This document shows, one piece after another, positions 9,458 through 20,857 of a stretch of DNA of 64,000 bases. Made by a program: the position numbers and the translations under genes. The notes under the pieces were generated by a model. That model had not been told where the DNA came from and searched no databases. It saw only the letters and a list, made by a program, of their open reading frames with translations. The stretch is from Brenneria goodwinii (GTDB lineage: Bacteria; Pseudomonadota; Gammaproteobacteria; Enterobacterales; Enterobacteriaceae), in assembly GCF_002291445.1 (NCBI RefSeq), contig NZ_CP014137.1, positions 1,922,001-1,986,000 of the forward strand. Reading direction: 5' to 3'. The first letter of the stretch is position 1. Every line of letters starts with the position of its first letter.

Positions 9458-9896
9458 GCCGCACGTTACCGTTGCCTGCGTAGTCCAGGCCGAAGACCAT
9501 TTTCTGGTGGTTGAAGAGTTGATTAACGACAAACTGCTGTGGAACCAACCCGCAGGACATCTGGAAGCCAATGAAACACTGATTCAGGCGGCCAGCCGGG
9601 AGCTGTGGGAAGAAACGGGGATTCAGGCGGCGCCGCAGAGTTTTCTGCAACTACACCAATGGATCGCCCCCGATCAAACGCCATTCCTGCGTTTTTGTTT
9701 CGCCCTTGATCTGCCCTATCAGATGGAAACGCAGCCCCATGACAGCGATATTGAATGCTGCCGCTGGCTGACGGCGCAAGAAATCCTCGACTCGAATCAG
9801 TTGCGCTCTCCGTTAGTCGCAGAGAGCATTCGTTGCTATCAGCGGCCTGAGCGTTATCCGTTAACGCTACTTAGCGCGTTCAACTGGCCATTTTAG
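9450..9896 (+). CDS. nudJ: Nudix phosphatase NudJ
   Basis: A 148-residue Nudix hydrolase that acts on nucleoside tri- and diphosphates and on HMP pyrophosphate in E. coli. The Nudix box begins at [20 protein letters not shown] (about residues 37-56) and continues into TGI. The start inside the last codons of rluE is placed by alignment of [12 protein letters not shown] with the family and by the spacing to GGAG upstream. It is followed by a dispersed repeat and then mnmA, so the operon may be interrupted at the RNA level there. Confidence 0.93.
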   Translation: MFKPHVTVACVVQAEDHFLVVEELINDKLLWNQPAGHLEANETLIQAASRELWEETGIQAAPQSFLQLHQWIAPDQTPFLRFCFALDLPYQMETQPHDSDIECCRWLTAQEILDSNQLRSPLVAESIRCYQRPERYPLTLLSAFNWPF

Positions 9897-9975
9897 CGGG
9901 TAACCTATCAGGAATAGCGGTGCAGCCCCGGTCGCAACATGATAAAATACGCCGCTTGTTTTTCGCTTTAATGTC

Positions 9976-10049
9976 ATACCCAATAGATTTCGGGTTGAAG
10001 GGGCCGGAGGCAAAACCAACGCTCCTGCGGCTTGAAAGTCGACGGGTAT
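9976..10049. repeat. Dispersed palindromic repeat, copy 1 (nudJ-mnmA spacer)
   Basis: A 74-base imperfect inverted repeat that opens with ATACCCAATAGATTTC and closes with CTTGAAAGTCGACGGGTAT. Related ends occur at 29597-29766 and 36950-36973. It lies directly upstream of mnmA and would be transcribed in the operon mRNA. Confidence 0.6.
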
Positions 10050-10074
10050 TAAGTATTCAGGTCGTGAGATTTCC

Positions 10075-11181
10075 ATGTCAGATAACAGCCAGAAAAAAGT
10101 GATTGTCGGTATGTCCGGCGGTGTTGATTCATCCGTTTCCGCTTACCTGTTGCAGCAACAGGGCTATCATGTCGAAGGCCTGTTTATGAAAAACTGGGAA
10201 GAGGACGACGATACCGAGTATTGCTCCGCGGCAGCCGATCTTGCTGACGCGCAGGCCGTCTGCGACAAACTCGGCATTGAGCTGCATACCGTCAATTTCG
10301 CCGCCGAATACTGGGATAACGTCTTTGAACTGTTCCTGGCGGAATATAAAGCAGGCCGCACGCCTAATCCCGATATCCTGTGCAATAAAGAAATTAAATT
10401 CAAAGCGTTTCTTGAATTCGCGGCCGAAGATCTGGGCGCGGATTACATCGCCACCGGCCACTATGTCCGCCGTCAGGACGTTGACGGCAAAAGCCGTTTG
10501 CTGCGCGGATTGGACGGCAATAAGGACCAGAGTTATTTCCTCTATACGCTCAGCCATGAGCAGATCGCGCAGAGTCTATTCCCGGTGGGCGAATTGGAAA
10601 AACCGCAGGTCCGCGCAATCGCCGAGCAACTGGAGTTGGCGACCGCCAAAAAGAAAGACTCCACCGGCATTTGCTTTATCGGCGAACGAAAATTCACCGA
10701 GTTTCTCTCCCGCTACCTGCCCGCACAGCCTGGGCCGATCTTATCGGTTGACGACAACAAGTCGATGGGACAACACCAGGGGCTGATGTACCACACATTA
10801 GGTCAGCGTAAAGGGCTGGGGATCGGCGGCGTCAAAGATGGCGGAGAAGATCCCTGGTACGTCGTAGATAAGGACGTAGCAAACAACATCCTCTATGTCG
10901 CGCAGGGACACGAGCACCCTCGCCTGATGTCCTACGGCTTAATCGCCCAGCAGTTGCATTGGGTCGATCGTCAACCGCTGACCGAAGAATTTCGCTGCGT
11001 AGTAAAGACCCGTTATCGTCAGGCGGACATTCCCTGCACCGTCACTCCGCTGGGGGAAGACCATATAACCGTGCGCTTTGATGAACCGGTCGCCGCCGTC
11101 ACCCCCGGTCAGTCCGCCGTTTTCTATCTGGGCGATATTTGCCTGGGGGGCGGCATCATTGAAGAGCGTTTACAGGAGTAA
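10075..11181 (+). CDS. mnmA: tRNA-specific 2-thiouridylase MnmA
   Basis: A 368-residue enzyme that thiolates U34 of tRNA-Lys, -Glu and -Gln using sulfur relayed by IscS and the Tus system. The ATP-pyrophosphatase loop SGGVDSS is at residues 14-20. The two catalytic cysteines sit in [10 protein letters not shown] (about 102) and [12 protein letters not shown] (about 199). Length equals that of the E. coli protein. It is followed after two bases by hflD, so the two are co-transcribed and probably coupled. Confidence 0.97.
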   Translation: MSDNSQKKVIVGMSGGVDSSVSAYLLQQQGYHVEGLFMKNWEEDDDTEYCSAAADLADAQAVCDKLGIELHTVNFAAEYWDNVFELFLAEYKAGRTPNPDILCNKEIKFKAFLEFAAEDLGADYIATGHYVRRQDVDGKSRLLRGLDGNKDQSYFLYTLSHEQIAQSLFPVGELEKPQVRAIAEQLELATAKKKDSTGICFIGERKFTEFLSRYLPAQPGPILSVDDNKSMGQHQGLMYHTLGQRKGLGIGGVKDGGEDPWYVVDKDVANNILYVAQGHEHPRLMSYGLIAQQLHWVDRQPLTEEFRCVVKTRYRQADIPCTVTPLGEDHITVRFDEPVAAVTPGQSAVFYLGDICLGGGIIEERLQE

Positions 11182-11183
11182 CC

Positions 11184-11810
11184 GTGGCCAAGAATTATCA
11201 TGACATTACATTGGCGCTTGCAGGTGTCTGCCAGTCCGCCCAACTGGTGCAACAGTTGGCCCACACCGGCAACTGCGACAATGAGATTCTGCACACGTCG
11301 CTCAACAGTATTCTGGTGGTAAACCCGGCATCGACGCTTGCGGTTTATGGCGATGCGGAAGGCAACCTGAAAACCGGGCTGGAAACTTTGCTGGCCATAT
11401 TGAATAGCGGCGGTAAAGGCTCGGGAGCCGAGTTGTCGCGTTATACCTTCAGCCTGATTACGCTGGAGCGTAAACTGCATGGCAAAAAATCAGCGCTTGA
11501 TGAGTTAGGTAAGCGCATCGGTCAGTTGGAGCGTCAGTTGGAGCATTTTGAACTGCTCTCTGATACGATCGTTAGCGCGCTGGCCGGTATTTATGTCGAT
11601 GTTATCAGTACGCTGGGGCCACGTATTCAGGTTACTGGTTCACCAGAGATACTGAAAAACAGCCAGATTCAGGCCAAAGTGCGCGCGGCGCTCCTGGCCG
11701 GTATCCGTTCTGCGGTGTTATGGCAGCAGATTGGCGGCGGACGCCTGCAACTGATGTTCTCCCGCGGTCAACTGGTGAAAGAAGCGAAACAGATATTGGC
11801 ACGTTGCTGA
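11184..11810 (+). CDS. hflD: High-frequency lysogenisation protein HflD
   Basis: A 208-residue inner-membrane-associated protein that in E. coli binds phage lambda CII and lowers lysogeny. The segments [30 protein letters not shown] and [14 protein letters not shown] are characteristic. The start codon is GTG at 11184, preceded by CAGGAG at the end of mnmA. It sits between mnmA and purB as in other enterobacteria. It is slightly shorter at the C-terminus than the E. coli protein, with no sign of damage. Confidence 0.95.
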   Translation: MAKNYHDITLALAGVCQSAQLVQQLAHTGNCDNEILHTSLNSILVVNPASTLAVYGDAEGNLKTGLETLLAILNSGGKGSGAELSRYTFSLITLERKLHGKKSALDELGKRIGQLERQLEHFELLSDTIVSALAGIYVDVISTLGPRIQVTGSPEILKNSQIQAKVRAALLAGIRSAVLWQQIGGGRLQLMFSRGQLVKEAKQILARC

Positions 11811-11880
11811 CAAACGATTAATCTGCGCGCTAATCGCCATATCTACAAAAGCGATATCTTCCCGCGCAAGCAGATCCCAT

Positions 11881-11903
11881 CCCCGCACAGTCGGGGATGA
11901 CGA
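11881..11903. repeat. Short GC-rich hairpin repeat (CCCCG...CGGGGATGACGA)
   Basis: A hairpin ending in GGGGATGACGA in the hflD-purB spacer. The same ending occurs in the longer element at 17087-17167, which marks both as members of a small intergenic repeat family. Confidence 0.5.
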
Positions 11904-11930
11904 GAATCGAGATGTTTGCCGACGGCATGA

Positions 11931-13346
<1,416 letters not shown>

Positions 13347-13352
13347 CCCCGC

Positions 13353-13426
13353 TCGGGTGACAACCTTTGGTTGCTTGCCCGAACCGGACGCCGGGGAAAC
13401 GGGGATGTCCTTTCCGTATCCCCGGC
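13353..13426 (+). terminator. Double stem-loop after purB
   Basis: Two stem-loops follow the purB stop: TCGGG...CCCGA (13353-13382, with inner CAACC/GGTTG) and GCCGGGG...CCCCGGC (13390-13426, with inner ACGG/CCGT). Neither has a T tract. They probably terminate purB transcription or protect its 3' end before the phoP promoter. Confidence 0.55.
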
Positions 13427-13481
13427 TCAAAGGGTGAGAAGTTCACCGGTCATGATACTCGCCCTTTTCTCTTCTCTTGCC

Positions 13482-13515
13482 TGTTTATTCCCTGTTTATT
13501 ATCCATATGGATAAT
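13482..13515 (+). promoter_or_regulatory. PhoP-dependent phoPQ promoter
   Basis: The direct repeat TGTTTA-N5-TGTTTA at 13482-13498 matches the PhoP box exactly. GATAAT at 13510-13515 lies 11 bases further on, the spacing of class I PhoP promoters in which the box replaces the -35 element. This indicates autoregulation of phoPQ. A palindrome TTATCCATATGGATAA overlaps the -10 region. Confidence 0.82.
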
Positions 13516-13548
13516 TGGTCGGATAAAAATCAAATAATATAATTAATT

Positions 13549-13579
13549 CCGCTTGCGTATGACTATGATATGCAAGCGG
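13549..13579 (+). promoter_or_regulatory. Stem-loop in the phoP leader
   Basis: CCGCTTGC at 13549 pairs with GCAAGCGG at 13572. With wobble the stem extends to 12 pairs around a seven-base loop. A T-rich stretch follows. It lies in the roughly 110-base untranslated leader between the PhoP-box promoter and the phoP start and could attenuate or stabilise the mRNA. Confidence 0.45.
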
Positions 13580-13630
13580 TGCTTTTATATACCGCCTTGC
13601 CTGTTTGACAGGGGAACAGAGGAAATAGCG

Positions 13631-14323
13631 ATGCGCATTCTGGTCGTCGAAGATAACGTTTTATTACGCCATCACCTTACCGTGCAAATGAATGAGATGG
13701 GACATCAGGTTGATGCGGCAGCGGGAGCCAAAGAAGCCGACTATTTTTTGCTCGAACACTCGCCGGATATCGCCATTGTCGATCTCGGGCTACCGGATGA
13801 AGATGGCATGAGCATGATCCGCCGCTGGCGTTCGCAGCAGTTCAAACTGCCCATTCTCGTGCTGACAGCGCGGGAAGGCTGGCAAGACAAGGTGGCGGTG
13901 CTGGAAGCCGGGGCGGATGATTACGTCACCAAGCCGTTTCATATGGAGGAAGTCGTTGCCCGTCTACAGGCATTGATGCGTCGTAACAGCGGGCTGGCCT
14001 CGCAGATCGTCAGCATTTCACCGTTTGAAATCGATCTATCGCGGCGCGAAGTGATGATTAAAGGAGCCCCGGTCAAGCTGACCGCGTTTGAATACACCAT
14101 CATCGAAACCCTGATCCGCAACAATGGAAAAGTCGTCAGCAAGGAGTCGCTGATGCTACAGTTGTATCCGGATGCAGAGCTGCGCGAAAGTCATACCATC
14201 GATGTGTTAATGGGACGTTTACGTAAAAAAATACAGAACGCGGGGTCAGCCGACGTCATCACCACGGTCCGTGGTCAGGGCTATCGTTTCGACATCGACG
14301 CCTGTCAGGCACAAAATGAGTGA
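13631..14323 (+). CDS. phoP: Response regulator PhoP
   Basis: A 230-residue OmpR-family regulator that, when phosphorylated by PhoQ, controls magnesium, acid and antimicrobial-peptide responses; in soft-rot bacteria the pair is also called PehRS and controls pectinase genes. The receiver domain (about 1-115) has VVEDN, the phosphoacceptor Asp in [12 protein letters not shown] (near residue 51) and Lys in YVTKPF. The winged-helix output domain spans about 125-222. The start at 13631 follows GAGGAAATA. It overlaps phoQ by eight bases. The C-terminus runs a few residues past the E. coli protein. Confidence 0.96.
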   Translation: MRILVVEDNVLLRHHLTVQMNEMGHQVDAAAGAKEADYFLLEHSPDIAIVDLGLPDEDGMSMIRRWRSQQFKLPILVLTAREGWQDKVAVLEAGADDYVTKPFHMEEVVARLQALMRRNSGLASQIVSISPFEIDLSRREVMIKGAPVKLTAFEYTIIETLIRNNGKVVSKESLMLQLYPDAELRESHTIDVLMGRLRKKIQNAGSADVITTVRGQGYRFDIDACQAQNE

Positions 14324-15842
14324 TAAAAAATCACCGGCAGCGGTTTCCAACGTCGCAAGCGACGGCCCAAAGCGTGACGGCCAGGAAACCTTGCATAAAA
14401 AATTTCCTTTTTCGCTACGCGTCCGTTTCTTACTCGCGACCGTCGCCATCGTCCTGGCGTTATCGTTGTCTTACGGCATCGTGGCGATTATCGGCTACAG
14501 CGTCAATTTCGATAAAACCTCTTTCCGGCTGCTGCGCGGCGAAAGTAACCTGTTTTACAGTCTGGCGCAGTGGCGGGACGACCAATTAACCATCGCCACA
14601 CCACCGGATATTGATATCAATTTTCCCACGCTGGTGTTGATTTACGACCAGCAAGGAAAAATACTCTGGCGTGAAAAAGCGGTTCCCCAGTTGGAAGGGC
14701 TGATCAACCCGGAGTGGCTGGAAAAAACGGCCTACCATGAATTGGATATTGATAGCAGTACCAGCAGTTCCGTACTGAAAGAGAACACGCTCCTGCTGAG
14801 TAGTCTCAGAGCGCTTAATAGCGTCTATTCACACACGCTGACGCATTCCGTCGCCGTTAATGTTTATCCGCGCACGGAGCATCTCCCGCCATTGACCATC
14901 GTGGTAATAGACCGTATCCCGCAGGAGTTGCAGCAGGAAGACATCGTCTGGGAATGGTTTAGCTATGTTTTCATGGCCAACCTCATTCTAGTTCTTCCCC
15001 TGCTCTGGCTCGGCGCGCACTGGAGCCTGCGGCCGATCAAACACCTGGTCAGGCAGATTGCCGAACTGGAAAACGGCACCCGCGAACAGTTGGATGAAAA
15101 TCCGCCGCGTGAATTGTTCAGCCTGGTGAAAAACCTGAACATTCTGTTGAATAACGAGCGCCAGCGTTATCACAAATACCGCACGACCCTGACCGATCTC
15201 ACCCACAGTCTGAAAACGCCGCTGGCGGTTTTACAAACTACGTTGCGGGCATTGCGCACCGGCAAGGAGATCAACATCGATCAGGCTGAACCCATCATGC
15301 TGGCGCAGATCAGCAGAATTTCACAACAGATTGGTTATTATCTGCATCGCGCCAGCGTTCGTTCCGAACATCATATGTTGATGCGTGAGCTTCATTCCGT
15401 CCCGGCGCTGCTGGACGGGCTCTGTTCGGCGTTGAATAAGGTTTACCAGCGCAAAGGGGTGGTGCTGACGCTGGATATCTCCCCCGAGCTAACCTTCATT
15501 GGCGAAAAGAACGACTTTATGGAAATTATGGGCAACATTCTGGATAACGCCTGCAAGTACTGCCTGGAGTTTGTCGAGATTAGCGCGCAATATTCCGACC
15601 ATAAACTGCATTTGATCATTGATGATGACGGCCCCGGTATTCCGGCAAGCAAGCGGGAAGTGATTTTTCAACGCGGCCAGCGCGTCGACAGGCTACGGCC
15701 CGGCCAGGGGATCGGCCTGTCGGTTGCCGCGGAGATTATTGAACAATATCAAGGCGAGATCATCATTAGCGACAGTACGTTGGGGGGCGCGCGCGTCGAG
15801 GCTATCTTCTCTCGTCAGAATCCTGCTCAGAATGAGCTATGA
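14316..15842 (+). CDS. phoQ: Sensor kinase PhoQ, without the usual acidic cluster
   Basis: A 508-residue inner-membrane histidine kinase. Two membrane segments (about residues 36-62 and 215-238) flank a periplasmic PAS-like sensor. HAMP, a phospho-acceptor His in [12 protein letters not shown] and an ATPase domain ([26 protein letters not shown]) follow. The N-terminal cytoplasmic tail is about 20 residues longer than in E. coli. In the sensor, the E. coli cation-binding run EDDDDAE just before [10 protein letters not shown] is replaced here by a non-acidic NSVYSHTL stretch, so magnesium and peptide sensing may differ. The start overlaps the last codons of phoP. Confidence 0.95.
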   Translation: MSDKKSPAAVSNVASDGPKRDGQETLHKKFPFSLRVRFLLATVAIVLALSLSYGIVAIIGYSVNFDKTSFRLLRGESNLFYSLAQWRDDQLTIATPPDIDINFPTLVLIYDQQGKILWREKAVPQLEGLINPEWLEKTAYHELDIDSSTSSSVLKENTLLLSSLRALNSVYSHTLTHSVAVNVYPRTEHLPPLTIVVIDRIPQELQQEDIVWEWFSYVFMANLILVLPLLWLGAHWSLRPIKHLVRQIAELENGTREQLDENPPRELFSLVKNLNILLNNERQRYHKYRTTLTDLTHSLKTPLAVLQTTLRALRTGKEINIDQAEPIMLAQISRISQQIGYYLHRASVRSEHHMLMRELHSVPALLDGLCSALNKVYQRKGVVLTLDISPELTFIGEKNDFMEIMGNILDNACKYCLEFVEISAQYSDHKLHLIIDDDGPGIPASKREVIFQRGQRVDRLRPGQGIGLSVAAEIIEQYQGEIIISDSTLGGARVEAIFSRQNPAQNEL

Positions 15843-15908
15843 AAGTCAGTACAGCTAATCGCGCTTCCGCTATAATTGCAGCCAGTCTCGTTTTCTGGAA
15901 GATATGGT

Positions 15909-17030
15909 ATGGACTATCAGCTCAATCTCGACTGGCCGGCGTTTTTTGCCCACCACTGGCAAAAGCATCCGGTCATCATCAAACACGGTTTTAATAATTT
16001 TATCGATCCAATCTCGCCGGATGAGCTAGCCGGTCTGGCGTTGGAAAATGAAGTTGATAGCCGGTTGATTAGCCATCAGGACGGGCGCTGGCAGGTCAGC
16101 CATGGCCCGTTTGAAAGTTTCGACCACCTGGGCGAAAACAACTGGTCGCTGCTGGTGCAGGCCGTCGATCACTGGCACGAGCCCTCTACCGCGTTGATGC
16201 GCCCTTTCCGCCAGTTACCTGACTGGCGCCTTGACGATCTGATGATCTCCTTTTCGGTTCCCGGCGGCGGCGTTGGTCCGCATCTGGACCAGTACGACGT
16301 GTTTATTATTCAGGGAACGGGCCGTCGCCGCTGGCGCGTCGGCGCCAAAATACCGATGAAACAGCATTGTCCGCACCCGGACCTGCTTCAGGTCGATCCT
16401 TTCGACCCCATCATTGATGAAGAAATGGAACCGGGCGATATCCTGTATATTCCGCCGGGCTTCCCGCATGAGGGCTACTCACTGCAAGATTCGCTCAATT
16501 ATTCGGTAGGTTTTCGCGCCCCGAACGCTCGTGAACTGGTCAGCGGTTTCGCCGACTATGTGCTCTCCCGCGAGCTAGGCAGCCATCGCTACAGCGATCC
16601 GGATATTTCTTCCCGTGAACACCCGGCAACGGTGCTGCCGCAGGAGCTGGATCGCTTGCAGAAAATGATGCTGGAATTGGTTCAACAGCCAGAGCATTTT
16701 CAAAACTGGTTCGGTGAATTTATTTCACAGTCCCGCCATGAGCTCGATCTCGCGCCGCCGGAGCCGCCCTACCGGGCCGAGGAAATATATGATTTCCTGC
16801 AACAGGGCGAGACATTACGGCGGCTGGGCGGTTTGCGCGTACTGTGCGTCGGCGACAGCTGTTTCGTCAACGGTGAAAAAATTGACAGCCCGCACACGCA
16901 GGCGCTTTTGACGCTGGCCGAAAATTATGAGATTAATGCCGCTATGCTGGCCGACGCGCTGGAAGACCCGGCATTCCTGACCCGGTTAACCGTATTGATT
17001 AACAACGGTTATTGGTATTTTGCCGATTAA
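15909..17030 (+). CDS. roxA: 50S ribosomal protein L16 3-hydroxylase (YcfD)
   Basis: A 373-residue 2-oxoglutarate/iron(II) dioxygenase with a JmjC-type fold that hydroxylates an arginine of ribosomal protein L16. The iron-binding HxD lies in GPHLDQYD (about residues 123-130), with the distal His in the IPPGFPHEGYS segment. The start MDYQLN at 15909 has GGAAGA upstream and gives the E. coli length; an upstream ATG is rejected. Its place directly behind phoPQ matches other enterobacteria. It is followed by a repeat element and a terminator. Confidence 0.95.
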   Translation: MDYQLNLDWPAFFAHHWQKHPVIIKHGFNNFIDPISPDELAGLALENEVDSRLISHQDGRWQVSHGPFESFDHLGENNWSLLVQAVDHWHEPSTALMRPFRQLPDWRLDDLMISFSVPGGGVGPHLDQYDVFIIQGTGRRRWRVGAKIPMKQHCPHPDLLQVDPFDPIIDEEMEPGDILYIPPGFPHEGYSLQDSLNYSVGFRAPNARELVSGFADYVLSRELGSHRYSDPDISSREHPATVLPQELDRLQKMMLELVQQPEHFQNWFGEFISQSRHELDLAPPEPPYRAEEIYDFLQQGETLRRLGGLRVLCVGDSCFVNGEKIDSPHTQALLTLAENYEINAAMLADALEDPAFLTRLTVLINNGYWYFAD

Positions 17031-17086
17031 GGCGTCAATGGTCAGCGTTCAAACATCTGACACGGTAGCCTTGGTAAGGCTGAATC

Positions 17087-17167
17087 CGTCATTCCTGCGT
17101 AGGCAGGAATCTTCCTGAGATCAACGCACGAACTGAAAGTAGATCCCCGCCTGCGCGGGGATGACGA
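17087..17167. repeat. Intergenic miniature repeat, 81 bases
   Basis: The element is bounded by CGTCATTCC and GGGGATGACG, which are near-perfect inverted ends. Each half also folds on itself (TTCCTGCG-TA-GGCAGGAA and CCCCGC-CT-GCGGGG-type stems). A related half element lies at 11881-11903. It resembles the short mobile or hairpin repeats common between enterobacterial genes. Confidence 0.55.
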
Positions 17168-17198
17168 GGGATGGAAGAGAGGAATTGTCATCAAAATC

Positions 17199-17224
17199 AG
17201 GCGGGGATTCCCGCCTTCTTTTTT
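17199..17224 (+). terminator. Rho-independent terminator after roxA
   Basis: AGGCGGG-GATT-CCCGCCT is followed by a T-rich run, immediately before the convergent pepT stop codon. Confidence 0.8.
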
Positions 17225-17230
17225 ACCGGA

Positions 17231-18469
17231 CTACTGCGCTTTGGCCCGTAACGCGGTTAACTCGGCAATACGCATAATCACCGACACGGATTGTTCCATA
17301 CCTTCCAGCGTCACAAACTCATGCTTACCGTGATAGTTGTAACCGCCGGTAAACAAATTAGGACAGGGCAGCCCTTGGAATGACAGGTGTGCGCCGTCAG
17401 TCCCGCCGCGGATCGGCTTCAGCGCCGGTTCGATATCGCAATCCCGCATGGCCTGCTGGGCCAGCGCAATAATATGCGGGTGCTGTTCTACCTGCTCACG
17501 CATGTTGTAGTAGGTATCGGTTATCGTCACTTCGATATAGCAATCGGGATGCAGACCTTTCCCCACCTTCTCGGCGATATCCAACATCTTTCTCTTGCGT
17601 TTCTCAAACCCGTCGCGGTCGAAGTCACGAACGATATAGTGAAGCTCCGCCCGTTCAACCACGCCCTTCATGCTGTGCAGATGATAAAAGCCCTGATAGC
17701 CGTCGGTGTTCTCAGGAGACTCATCGGCGGGAACTTCATTATGGTAGCGTGACGCCAAGGTCAGCGCGTTAACCATGACCCCTTTGGCGCTGCCGGGATG
17801 CACATTATTGCCGACAATCTTCACCGTCACCGAGGCGGCATTAAAGTTCTCATACTCAAGCTCACCAACGCCGCCGCCATCAACGGTATAAGCCCATTGC
17901 GCAGCGAATGCCGCCACGTCAAAGAAGTGAGCGCCTTTGCCGATTTCTTCATCCGGTGTGAACGCAATCCTGATATCCCCATGCGGAACCTGACGTTTTC
18001 TCAACCGCACCATCGCGGTGATAATCTCCGCGATCCCGGCTTTATCATCCGCTCCCAGCAGCGTTTTGCCATCGGTGGTAATCAGCGTATGCCCCAGCAG
18101 TTGATGCAATACCGGGAACATCACCGGCGAAAGCACTTCATCACCGATGCCCAGCGCAATATCGCCGCCGCGATAATTTTCCACAATCTGCGGGTTAACA
18201 TTCTTCCCGCTGTAGTCGGGAGACGTATCCATATGAGAAATAAAACCGATGGTCGGCACCGGCCAGGCGACATTAGAGGGCAACGTCGCCATGACGCAGC
18301 CATGTTTCCCTAATGCCACTTGCTCAAACCCCAGCTCAAGCAACTCCTGTTGTAATGCCCGCGCAAGTTTCAACTGACCGTCGGTGCTTGGCACCTGCCG
18401 GACATTCGCTTTTGATTGAGTATCAAAAGAAACGTAATTTAAAAATCGATCGAGTAATTTATCCATCAC
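17231..18469 (-). CDS. pepT: Peptidase T (tripeptidase)
   Basis: A 412-residue zinc aminopeptidase of the M20 family that removes the N-terminal residue from tripeptides in the cytoplasm. The first metal-binding motif is [11 protein letters not shown]. The others are [20 protein letters not shown] with the catalytic Glu, and [10 protein letters not shown]; the final metal His lies in NYHGKHEF near the C-terminus. Length is close to the E. coli enzyme. Two adjacent ATGs (18469, 18466) are possible starts. It is convergent with roxA and divergent from potABCD, matching the known enterobacterial order. Confidence 0.96.
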   Translation of the reverse strand: MMDKLLDRFLNYVSFDTQSKANVRQVPSTDGQLKLARALQQELLELGFEQVALGKHGCVMATLPSNVAWPVPTIGFISHMDTSPDYSGKNVNPQIVENYRGGDIALGIGDEVLSPVMFPVLHQLLGHTLITTDGKTLLGADDKAGIAEIITAMVRLRKRQVPHGDIRIAFTPDEEIGKGAHFFDVAAFAAQWAYTVDGGGVGELEYENFNAASVTVKIVGNNVHPGSAKGVMVNALTLASRYHNEVPADESPENTDGYQGFYHLHSMKGVVERAELHYIVRDFDRDGFEKRKRKMLDIAEKVGKGLHPDCYIEVTITDTYYNMREQVEQHPHIIALAQQAMRDCDIEPALKPIRGGTDGAHLSFQGLPCPNLFTGGYNYHGKHEFVTLEGMEQSVSVIMRIAELTALRAKAQ

Positions 18470-18897
18470 TATGTGCCTCTTGAGCCCTGAATTTCATTAT
18501 GGGGATGGCATCCATGGCAAATATTGCGTCAGGTCAGTTTTTACTGTGTTAGCATGCGGAAGCAAAATATCGGCCCCGGCTCCCTGCTCCGGCCAAAGAC
18601 CGTATTATCGTCATAGTAAGGCACTAAATTCCGGCATCTTCCCGTTATATGTCACAAAATAAACCCAATAGAATAACAATTACACAGCATAATAACGCGG
18701 TGCGTTGCCCTGCCCGGTAAACTATTTGCGGCTGTTGCGGCTCAAGTGTGGCATCACAAGTTGGCGTTCGGTATGGTTTCCCGTAGAATGCCGACCCTCA
18801 ACTGAGTTCGTAGGCTTAAAGGTGATAACCCTTGGCATATACCACGCTTCGCTTTCCGGTGGATGCGCCATATATGGAAATAGAGCAAGAACCCTAA
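18470..18897. other. Divergent pepT/potA intergenic region
   Basis: About 430 bases without a convincing gene. It must contain the promoters of pepT and of the potABCD operon. I see no confident regulator site or structured RNA. Confidence 0.5.
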
Positions 18898-20013
18898 ATG
18901 AAAAATAATCGTCCTGCTACTCCGGTCGTTGAACTGCTCGACGTCCATAAAAGTTTTGATGGCAAAGAGATCATTTCTCACTTTAATCTCACCATTAATG
19001 ACGGTGAATTTCTCACTATCCTCGGCCCCTCCGGCTGCGGCAAAACCACCGTATTGCGCCTGATTGCCGGTTTGGAAAACGTCGACAGCGGCCAGGTCAT
19101 ATTAGAAAACCAGGATATTACTCACCAGCCTGCCGAACACCGGCATATTAATACCGTATTCCAGAGCTATGCGCTGTTTCCTCACCTGAGCGTTTTTGAC
19201 AATGTGGCATTCGGGCTACGGATGCAGAAAACACCGGAGACAGAAGTCGTTCCCCGCGTGCAGGAAGCGCTGAAAATGGTGCAGTTGCAGGATTTAGCCA
19301 CGCGCCGTCCGCACCACCTTTCAGGCGGACAGCAACAGCGCGTCGCCATCGCCAGAGCGGTGGTGAATAAGCCCAAAGTGCTATTGCTGGATGAGTCGCT
19401 CTCCGCGCTGGACTACAAGCTGCGCAAGCAGATGCAAAACGAGCTGAAAGCCCTGCAGCGCACCTTGGGCATCACCTTCATTTTTGTTACCCACGATCAG
19501 GAAGAAGCGCTCACGATGTCCGATCGTATCGTGGTGATGCGCGATGGCCGTATCGAGCAAGACGGCTCGCCCCGTGAGATTTATGAAGAGCCGAAAAACC
19601 TGTTTGTGGCCAGTTTTATCGGCGAGATCAATATCTTCGATGCGACCGTTATCGCCCAGATCGATGAGCAACGCGTGCGTGCGCGAATTGAGGGGCGGGA
19701 ATGCATCATTACGGTGGGTTTCCCGGTAAGTATCGGGCAAAGTCTCAAGGTGCTGTTGCGGCCGGAAGATCTGCGCGTAAAAGAGATCCATGACGGTACG
19801 CAAACCGCCGCCATCGCCGGCTATGTCCGCGAACGCAACTATAAAGGAATGACGCTGGAATCGAGCGTAGAGCTGGAAAGCGGCAAAATGGTTACGGTCA
19901 GCGAGTTCTTTAATGAGGACGATCCCGATGTCGACCACTCGCTGAATCAAAAAGTGGCGGTAACCTGGGTTGAAAGCTGGGAGGTCGTTCTGCACGATGA
20001 AGATGCCGCGTAA
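18898..20013 (+). CDS. potA: Spermidine/putrescine ABC transporter ATP-binding protein
   Basis: A 371-residue ATPase that powers polyamine import. It has Walker [10 protein letters not shown] (about residues 43-51), the signature [14 protein letters not shown], Walker [13 protein letters not shown] and the switch His in VTHDQEEAL. The C-terminal TOBE-like regulatory domain begins near residue 290. It opens the potABCD operon and overlaps potB. All motifs look intact. Confidence 0.96.
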   Translation: MKNNRPATPVVELLDVHKSFDGKEIISHFNLTINDGEFLTILGPSGCGKTTVLRLIAGLENVDSGQVILENQDITHQPAEHRHINTVFQSYALFPHLSVFDNVAFGLRMQKTPETEVVPRVQEALKMVQLQDLATRRPHHLSGGQQQRVAIARAVVNKPKVLLLDESLSALDYKLRKQMQNELKALQRTLGITFIFVTHDQEEALTMSDRIVVMRDGRIEQDGSPREIYEEPKNLFVASFIGEINIFDATVIAQIDEQRVRARIEGRECIITVGFPVSIGQSLKVLLRPEDLRVKEIHDGTQTAAIAGYVRERNYKGMTLESSVELESGKMVTVSEFFNEDDPDVDHSLNQKVAVTWVESWEVVLHDEDAA

Positions 20014-20857
20014 ACGCTTCCAGAATACCATTATCACCATCATTGTGGCCTGGCTGGTGTTGTTCGTGTTTATGCCCAACCTGATGATTATCGGCGCCAG
20101 TTTTTTAACCCGTGACGATACAAACTTCATCAGCCTGGTATTTACGCTGGATAACTATACCCGGCTGGCCGATCCGATGTATGCCTCGGTATTGCTGCAT
20201 TCGCTGAACATGGCGGTGATTGCGACATTATGCTGCCTGATCCTCGGTTATCCTTTCGCGTTTATTCTGGCTCGGTTACCGCAAAAGATCCGGCCGCTGC
20301 TGATGTTTTTACTGATTGTTCCCTTCTGGACCAACTCGTTAATCCGCATTTACGGACTGAAGTTGTTCCTGAGCACCCGCGGCTACCTGAACGAGTTCCT
20401 GTTGTGGACCGGGATTATCGAAACGCCGCTGCGCATCATGTACACGTCGGGCGCGGTGATCCTCGGTCTGATCTATATCCTGCTGCCGTTTATGGTTCTG
20501 CCGCTCTACTCCAGCATTGAAAAACTGGATACGTCTTACCTTGAAGCCGCGCGCGATCTAGGCGCGAATAAATGGCAGCGATTTATACGGATCGTTATTC
20601 CGCTGACCATGCCCGGCATTATCGCCGGTTGTCTGCTGGTCTTGCTGCCGGCGATGGGACTGTTTTTTGTCGCCGATCTGATGGGCGGCGCCAAAAACCT
20701 GCTTATCGGCAACGTGATTAAAAGCCAGTTCCTGAACATTCGCGACTGGCCGTTCGGCGCGGCCACCAGTATTTGCCTGACATTAATCATGGGGCTACTG
20801 CTGTTTATTTACTATCGCACCGCCCGTGCGCTGAATAAACAAGGGGAACTGGAATGA
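19997..20857 (+). CDS. potB: Spermidine/putrescine ABC transporter permease PotB
   Basis: A 286-residue inner-membrane permease with six predicted helices and the EAA loop ([19 protein letters not shown], about residues 182-200) that contacts PotA. The start MKMPRK at 19997 overlaps the end of potA by 17 bases. Several starts are possible, as in E. coli, where the N-terminus has been revised. Residues [10 protein letters not shown] and [11 protein letters not shown] are strongly conserved in the family. Confidence 0.94.
   Translation: MKMPRKRFQNTIITIIVAWLVLFVFMPNLMIIGASFLTRDDTNFISLVFTLDNYTRLADPMYASVLLHSLNMAVIATLCCLILGYPFAFILARLPQKIRPLLMFLLIVPFWTNSLIRIYGLKLFLSTRGYLNEFLLWTGIIETPLRIMYTSGAVILGLIYILLPFMVLPLYSSIEKLDTSYLEAARDLGANKWQRFIRIVIPLTMPGIIAGCLLVLLPAMGLFFVADLMGGAKNLLIGNVIKSQFLNIRDWPFGAATSICLTLIMGLLLFIYYRTARALNKQGELE

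Noticed and set aside
19381..20130. A 249-residue frame on the minus strand across potA and potB
   Set aside because: It lies opposite conserved potA codons and shows no family features; an antisense shadow of a GC-rich gene.
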